From Lycorma delicatula (lineage: Eukaryota; Arthropoda; Insecta; Hemiptera; Fulgoridae), in the NCBI RefSeq assembly GCF_047948215.1, contig NC_134465.1, positions 41,020,153-41,084,152 on the forward strand: a DNA stretch of 64,000 bases, given 5' to 3'. Positions 59,204 to 64,000 of this stretch are shown here, one piece after another; the stretch's first letter is position 1, and each line of letters begins with the position of its first letter. The translations under genes were made by a program, and so were the position numbers. The notes beneath the pieces are model-generated. The model was given only the letters and a program-made list of their open reading frames with translations. It was not told the origin of the DNA and ran no database searches.

Positions 59204-59387
59204 CACCACCAGTAATACAGTATCAACAAACGATGGTTTGAAAGCAGGACCAAATACGTGGCTTGATAACATCAATTCACCATTAATACAAGAAGATGGT
59301 GATAATAAGATGTTGAAACTAAGATTTGATGTCAGTCAGTATCAACCAGAAGAAATCATTGTTAAGACTGTGGACAACAAACTGCTG
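59204..59387 (+). CDS. HspB8: Small heat shock protein HspB8-like, coding exon 2 (gene continues beyond window)
   Basis: A polypyrimidine tract and CAG acceptor (59201-59203) precede this 184-base exon, and a GTATGT donor follows at 59388. It completes Ser62 and adds 61 residues. The first 20 or so are a Ser/Thr/Asn-rich linker (TSNTVSTNDGLKAGPNTW). Then come SPLIQEDGDNKMLKLRFDVS and QYQPEEIIVKTVDNKLL, which are strands beta2-beta5 of an alpha-crystallin domain. The PEEI(I/V)VKT run is characteristic of the family. The exon ends in phase 0 just before the expected VHAKHEE-type strand. The remaining alpha-crystallin core and C-terminal tail were not found between 59388 and 64000, so intron 2 is longer than 4.6 kb. 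Only about 123 of the usual 190 or so residues are visible here. Confidence 0.93.
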
Positions 59388-59587
59388 GTATGTATTCTAT
59401 TTTTATTTATATTATTATAAAGAGTTTCCCAAAATGAACTTATATTTTAAATTTTCCATCAATTTTTTCACGGTAAAACCAGAGTAGATATCTTTGTGAT
59501 GTCATCAGTATACATTCAGCTTAAATTATGGAAAAGTACACGCTTGAACAACATGTAATTTTTGAAAAAATCATATGGTACATTTAT

Positions 59588-59685
59588 TTCCTATGCATTT
59601 TAACGGGGTCATGGTTTGGCGCAGATTTTGGGCGGGGGGGATTAACTGGAGCTTACTTCTTCGAAAATGAAAATGGAAATGCCTC
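59588..59685 (+). pseudogene. Tc1/mariner-superfamily transposase fragment
   Basis: With one frameshift the plus strand reads VMVWRRFWAGG then TGAYFFENENGNA. This resembles the VTVWCGFWAGG...GPYFFENE block that precedes the second catalytic motif in insect Tc1/mariner-type transposases. It ends at the SINE C duplication. Confidence 0.5.
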
Positions 59686-59692
59686 TTTATGC

Positions 59693-59986
59693 TTTTTTTT
59701 TCTGTTTAGCCTCCGGTAACTACCGTTTAGATAATTCTTCAGAGGATGAATGAGGATGATATGTATGAGTGTAAATGAAGTGTAGTCTTGTACATTCTCA
59801 GTTCGACCATTCCTGAGATGTGTGGTTAATTGAAATCCAACCACCTAAGAACACCAGTATCCACGATTTAGTATTCAAATCCGTGTAAAAATAACTGGCT
59901 TTACTAGGACTTGAATGCTGTAACTCTTGACTTCCAAATCAGCTGATTTGGGAAGACACATTAACCACTAGACCAACCCGGTGGGT
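59693..59986 (-). mobile_element. SINE family C in intron 2
   Basis: Full minus-strand copy from TTTAGCCTCCGGTAACTACC to CCACTAGACCAACCCGGTGG. TCTTTATGC (59684-59692 and 59987-59995) is a 9-bp duplication. Confidence 0.92.
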
Positions 59987-59995
59987 TCTTTATGC

Positions 59996-60520
59996 CTTGT
60001 CAGACCAAAACCATTCATAGAGTTCTTCCTCATCTGGCATTACAGATGACATGAACCCCTCTGACAGAAAGCTACATATTTTCCAGTGTCTGTAGATAAC
60101 AACTTGTGAACAACACGAATTCTGTACGGATGCATCTTTATACACCTGCATGATGCTATGTGGGTACTAGCAACGAAGAGACCAGACCGGCTAGATAGGC
60201 ATCACACAAATTTCTTGACTAACAGAATATGCAGCTTGCACGTCAATCTACTTTTCTCTTTCAGTTGACTGCTTTTGGCTGCATCTGCTGCATTCCCTGC
60301 CTCTTAAAACTTGCCATACAGCTGCTTGTTGGAGGACCTGTTTGGTGCATTCACACCGTACTTTTCTGTGAAGTCATTCTGAGTCCAGGCATAACTCGCA
60401 CATCTAATGCATCAAGAGACAATCAATATTCTCTGCTGAATTTTGTAATCCATTTTTCCTCAGTTAAAATTGCAACAAAAGAAACATTCTTCCATAAGTT
60501 TGCATCACTTTTTGAACACC
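59996..60520 (-). pseudogene. Transposase N-terminal relic (Tc1/mariner type)
   Basis: The minus strand in shifting frames gives KMHPYRIRVVHKLLSTDTGK with YVAFCQRG, then EELYEWFWSDKA-like residues. These resemble the KLHPYRIQVVHAL...FCQ and SDEAHF region of the same transposase group. Several stops. It faces the fragment at 59588-59685, so the two are not simply collinear. Confidence 0.5.

Positions 60521-60562
<42 letters not shown>
60521..60562. repeat. (TA)n(CA)n microsatellite
   Basis: TA tract followed by CA tract. Confidence 0.95.
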
Positions 60563-61131
60563 TTATAAGAATATTAGTGTAAGAATATAAGTATATGCTA
60601 CATATATTTTGTGTAAAGTATTCGTATATTAATGTGACTTTTTTTTTATATAAAAAAATCAAAAATTCTAGGAAACAATAATAATAATAATTTTAAAGCT
60701 ATCTTTTAAAATTATGTTCTGTTTTTTCTTTAAAAAAAAGAAGTTTTTATTATTCAATATTTGTTTTTCATTAATGTCTCTTAGTATTTCTTTATTTATG
60801 CATATTCTACCTGTGCATACAGGTATTGAAGGTTGTATGACCTTGTATTTTATTGTCAAGTCTTTAAGAATGAAGAGAGAAGTAAGTTTTAGTTTTGCTG
60901 CTGGTTTTAATAAATGTTATGTTATCTGAATGACTCTTGAGTGACTGTGTAAACACACATACCACACAATAAGCTCAATGTCTATGACCAAATAAGGTCT
61001 TCTTCTCAGACCAAGACAGGAGTCTTTCTACTAGATTAAATGTGTATTTGTGTTATAATATTACGTGTATAATTTATATTGTACATATTGGCAAAATAAC
61101 TATGCTATAAAATCATTTTTTCTGTCCCTAC

Positions 61132-61169
<38 letters not shown>

Positions 61170-61208
61170 GAGTGTGTGTGTGTGTGTGTGTATATATATA
61201 CATATATG
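61132..61208. repeat. (CT)n(TA)n(TG)n(TA)n compound microsatellite
   Basis: Four successive dinucleotide blocks; incidental minus-strand ORF. Confidence 0.95.
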
Positions 61209-61900
61209 CCTTGTGAAAGAGAGATAGAAAGTGTGACCTGATTATATGATTTATATGTATATGCAGTAAAACACACATGATATACACTTCATAGTTCATG
61301 TTCCTTTTAATTTGAACTCCATGTAGTATTACTTAAAAAATTTCCAGTTAATTTTTTTTATTTCAAAATAAAAATAATCTAATATTGTATCAAATTTTAA
61401 TTCATTTATTATTATATTTTTTATAAGAAATAATCATGTCAAGCTTATATTACATCATCGTATTGTAATAATGAGAATCTGTGATGATTGTGTGTGTATA
61501 ATATTTATATATATATATATATATATTTATGAATGAATCTGTATTTATTAAGATGTGAAACCATAATAAATATTAACTGAAGGGAAAAAATAAAATATGA
61601 AATTTGTTAGAATTATTATTTTATGAAATGCTAGAATGGCTTGAATGAGAATAGATTCAATTGTAATGGAACTGTTATTATACAGTTAACCTAGAGACTA
61701 TTGGATAGAAGCTGAAAAAGTAAATCTAGTAAAACGTCAAATAGTGAGAAAACAAAATTTTTTTAATTTTATAAATTTGGTACTGAATTAAAGACTGTTA
61801 TCAAAAACCTAACCTTTAAGTTGGCATTAATTTAAAAAAATTAGAATTATAAGAAAGAATTGCAAAAGTATTTCATTCTGTTTTTCTTTCTGTATAGTTA
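61209..61900. other. Intron 2 sequence, nothing recognised
   Basis: AT-rich; (TA)n at 61509-61527. Confidence 0.5.
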
Positions 61901-61904
61901 TACT

Positions 61905-62276
61905 GTACTTGAAAAAGAAGGGACTAAAAGTACGGTTTGTAAAATGGAAACAACTTATTGATTGACAGCGGATGTTTACAATAAGAAATTCTTAAGGAAT
62001 AAAGCTAATATAATGCGCTACAAAACAGTAATTTGCCCAGAAGCCTTGTATGCAACCAAGTGTTTAGGAAAATTTAATGTAAAAAATCATTTAATAGATA
62101 TGGAACAATCTTAATGAATATTTTTAGACCCAAAAGAACGGAGGAAGGTTATAGGCTAAAATCTAACAAGGAAATTTACCAAGAAGTAAACGATTTTGAA
62201 ACAGAAATGTGGAAAAGAAGAATGAGGTTTTTTGGCCATATTTATACAATGAGTGACTTACAAAACAACAGCTGGC
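61905..62276 (+). pseudogene. LINE fragment (thumb and C-terminal part of reverse transcriptase)
   Basis: Plus strand: LTADVYNKKFLRNKANIMRY, KTVICPEALYATKCLG, then after frame changes RPKRTEEGYRLKSNKEIYQE and VNDFETEMWKRRMRFFGHIY. The order is that of the LINE at 15610-16799 (NKKSL...YKTVVQPEVTYG...RKKRISFFGHL). Degraded; no catalytic domain. Confidence 0.8.
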
Positions 62277-63415
62277 CCGTCTAGCTAGAACCTGAACCCT
62301 CAGAGCTCAGGTCAGTCCAGGTGAATCTCTGAGCCAACTCAGGGAGCTCCTTAGAGCATCCTGGGGCCAAGGGGCCTACCCCATGGCTGCAGAGCTTGCT
62401 TTCCTTGCCACTCTCAGATTGCCTGGGACCGGTGCCCTGGATACCTGCAGAGCTTGCTTTGGTCGCCATTTCCATCTACCCAGAAGGCTCCACCTCTTGG
62501 ACTCCTGCACTGTATGTTATCCTTATAGTTGTGAAAATAATACTGATAAGTAATAAATACTATAATATTCAGGCTTTATAGAAACCTGAAAAAAAACTAA
62601 ATTACAAAAGATAGAATAGTAACTATGGTAACTGAAGTACACACACCTTTAATGATGAAAAATTCATAACTTATTTCTTTGCTATGGTAGCAGAAATATA
62701 ATAATGAAGTAAAAGGAGTAATCTATTTTTTCCTTAATGAATATCTTTAATTCACAACTTCACCCTCTTTGGGGACAAAGGAGTAATAAACATTTTTTAT
62801 ATCTTAATCTTCAAGGGATCTAGGGCCTCGGTTGATTGCTTAAAATCTTGCGTGGTATAACATGAATGTAACCTGCAATTTTGAATGTATTAGACCAGTT
62901 GGTTTTGCATGATGGGATAACAAACAAACAGGCAAACTTTATATAATAGTATAGATTTCTGAATAACTGATCTCTTAGATCAACAATGTATCTGATGCAT
63001 GCAAAAGTTAGCCTTCAACCTACTAACAAATACCCCATTTAATTTTGAAAATTGGACAGTTGTTTGCAGAGATACAGAGTACCACATTGCACCTCCCAAA
63101 ATGGCGTCCTGTTTGTTACCAGTCAATGATGATCGGTCTAGCCTCCCATGAGGTGCTCGCTTACTTTACCACTCTCGCCTTACATGCAGTCCCCACTGGA
63201 AGCCCATTGTCGTTAAACAGACTTTTTTAAATTTATGTAATAATATATTTAACGTAAATTTAATTCTGTTAGTTTTGTAATATTATTTATTCGATTAATT
63301 GAATCGTTCAGTTCAAACCCAGTTCACACGATAGAGACTCACACTTCACAGTTCATTAATTCAATTCATTGAAGTTTGTACTTCAACCGGCAAATCTCCA
63401 ATACTATATATATAC
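62277..63415 (+). mobile_element. Repeat family E, copy 2 (longest)
   Basis: Same landmark order as 28195-29275, with a longer GC-rich head (62290-62510, containing an internal near-duplicate CTGCAGAGCTTGCTTT). It ends CTTCAACCGGCAAATCTCCA before a (TA)n tract. No intact ORF. Confidence 0.7.
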
Positions 63416-63444
63416 ATATATACAATTTAATTCAGTCAGCATAT

Positions 63445-63650
63445 GCGACTCCCTTCGGAGAAGTGGGCGCAATGCTCCCTCCAAATAACTAGGGCCCTGG
63501 TAGGCGTATTCCTGCTAGCCCTTAAGGTGCTGGTACCGAAAGGACTTCAGCGGATGAACTGAAGGGGAATCACACCATGAGTACTGGGCTCAAAAGCTTA
63601 GTCTCCCAAGGTCAGACCTAGTAAATAAATTTCATGCTGGTCCATACGGA
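63445..63650 (+). mobile_element. Repeat family G, copy 2 (partial)
   Basis: GAAGTGGGCGCAATGCTCCC, GGCGTATTCCTGCTAGCCCT and ACTGAAGGGGAATCACACC match the reverse complement of 40310-40500. The ORF-bearing part of copy 1 is absent. Downstream to 64000 nothing further is recognised. Confidence 0.65.
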
Positions 63651-64000
63651 TAGGTATGCAAATTACCAAATCCGCCCATAAATAAAACTTAAAATTTATA
63701 ACTGCCACTAAATAACACATGAAACCTGCCCGATAATAGAGATATGCAGCAGCAAGGTACATTGTCCAGGCTCTGCGATCTGTAAGGAGAAATATTGAAA
63801 CTCCCGCCATTCTTGTGTTCCGTTCATATATATATATTATTTTTTCAGATGAAATATATCGTTAGATAACTTTGTCAGTTATGCGAAAAACATAGATAAC
63901 AATATGCTTACAATTGATCGATTAGTTTTTCGTTTATCTTGAAAGAACAAAAACTCTCTTCCTCTTTATATAATAATATAGATTATTTAACTTTTACAAA

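Larger units (their letters stand above)
59388..64000 (+). other. Intron 2 of the HspB8-like gene, 5' part
   Basis: Starts with a good donor (GTATGT). No continuation of the alpha-crystallin domain was seen before the window ends. It contains a SINE C copy, two transposase fragments, a LINE tail, (CT)n/(TA)n/(TG)n tracts and repeats of families E and G. Confidence 0.75.

Noticed and set aside
62281..62581. GC-rich ORFs on both strands
   Set aside because: They lie in the head of repeat E, which recurs at 28195 and 53230 with the frames not conserved.

Overview
The window looks like insect nuclear DNA. It is strongly AT-rich and full of microsatellites, tRNA-derived SINEs, 5'-truncated LINEs and Tc1/mariner relics. 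The mix resembles a large hemipteran genome, but I cannot name the species from sequence alone.

I can support one host gene. It is the plus-strand gene for a small heat shock protein of the insect HspB8 type (Drosophila CG14207-like). Coding exon 1 is at 12555-12739 and encodes the family-specific N terminus. Exon 2 is at 59204-59387 and encodes the linker and the first strands of the alpha-crystallin domain. The phase-2 splice join is clean. The intron between them is 46,464 bases. The rest of the alpha-crystallin domain must lie beyond 64000. A modest GC-rich stretch at about 12180-12440 is the best promoter candidate.

Everything else I recognise is mobile DNA or its debris. 1-12 kb (upstream): a hAT-type end enclosing a long-armed foldback, a MITE with perfect 23-bp inverted repeats (3838-4303), a LINE fused to a mariner pseudogene (5061-6650), a decayed LINE (7545-9040) and two copies of repeat family A. 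12.7-59.2 kb (intron 1): SINE family C in both orientations, most with visible target-site duplications and one inside another; two LINE insertions with duplications (15610-16799, 17847-18619); a nest of SINE in family B element inside a long-TIR element J (23286-24894); foldback elements (22621-22938, 41020-41466, 56193-56600); several degraded Tc1/mariner transposases on the minus strand; and family A and E repeats. 59.4-64 kb (intron 2): a SINE, two opposed transposase fragments, a LINE tail and repeats E and G.

The elements show layers of insertion rather than a pathway; no transposase here looks functional. I found no operon, CRISPR array, functional tRNA/rRNA or immune-type cassette. 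The least familiar structure is family A: a repeat of about 750-900 bp, seen 8 or more times, that carries an internal tRNA-like A-box/B-box module and ends in a perfect palindrome. It is the best candidate for an undescribed element, not a demonstrated new system.
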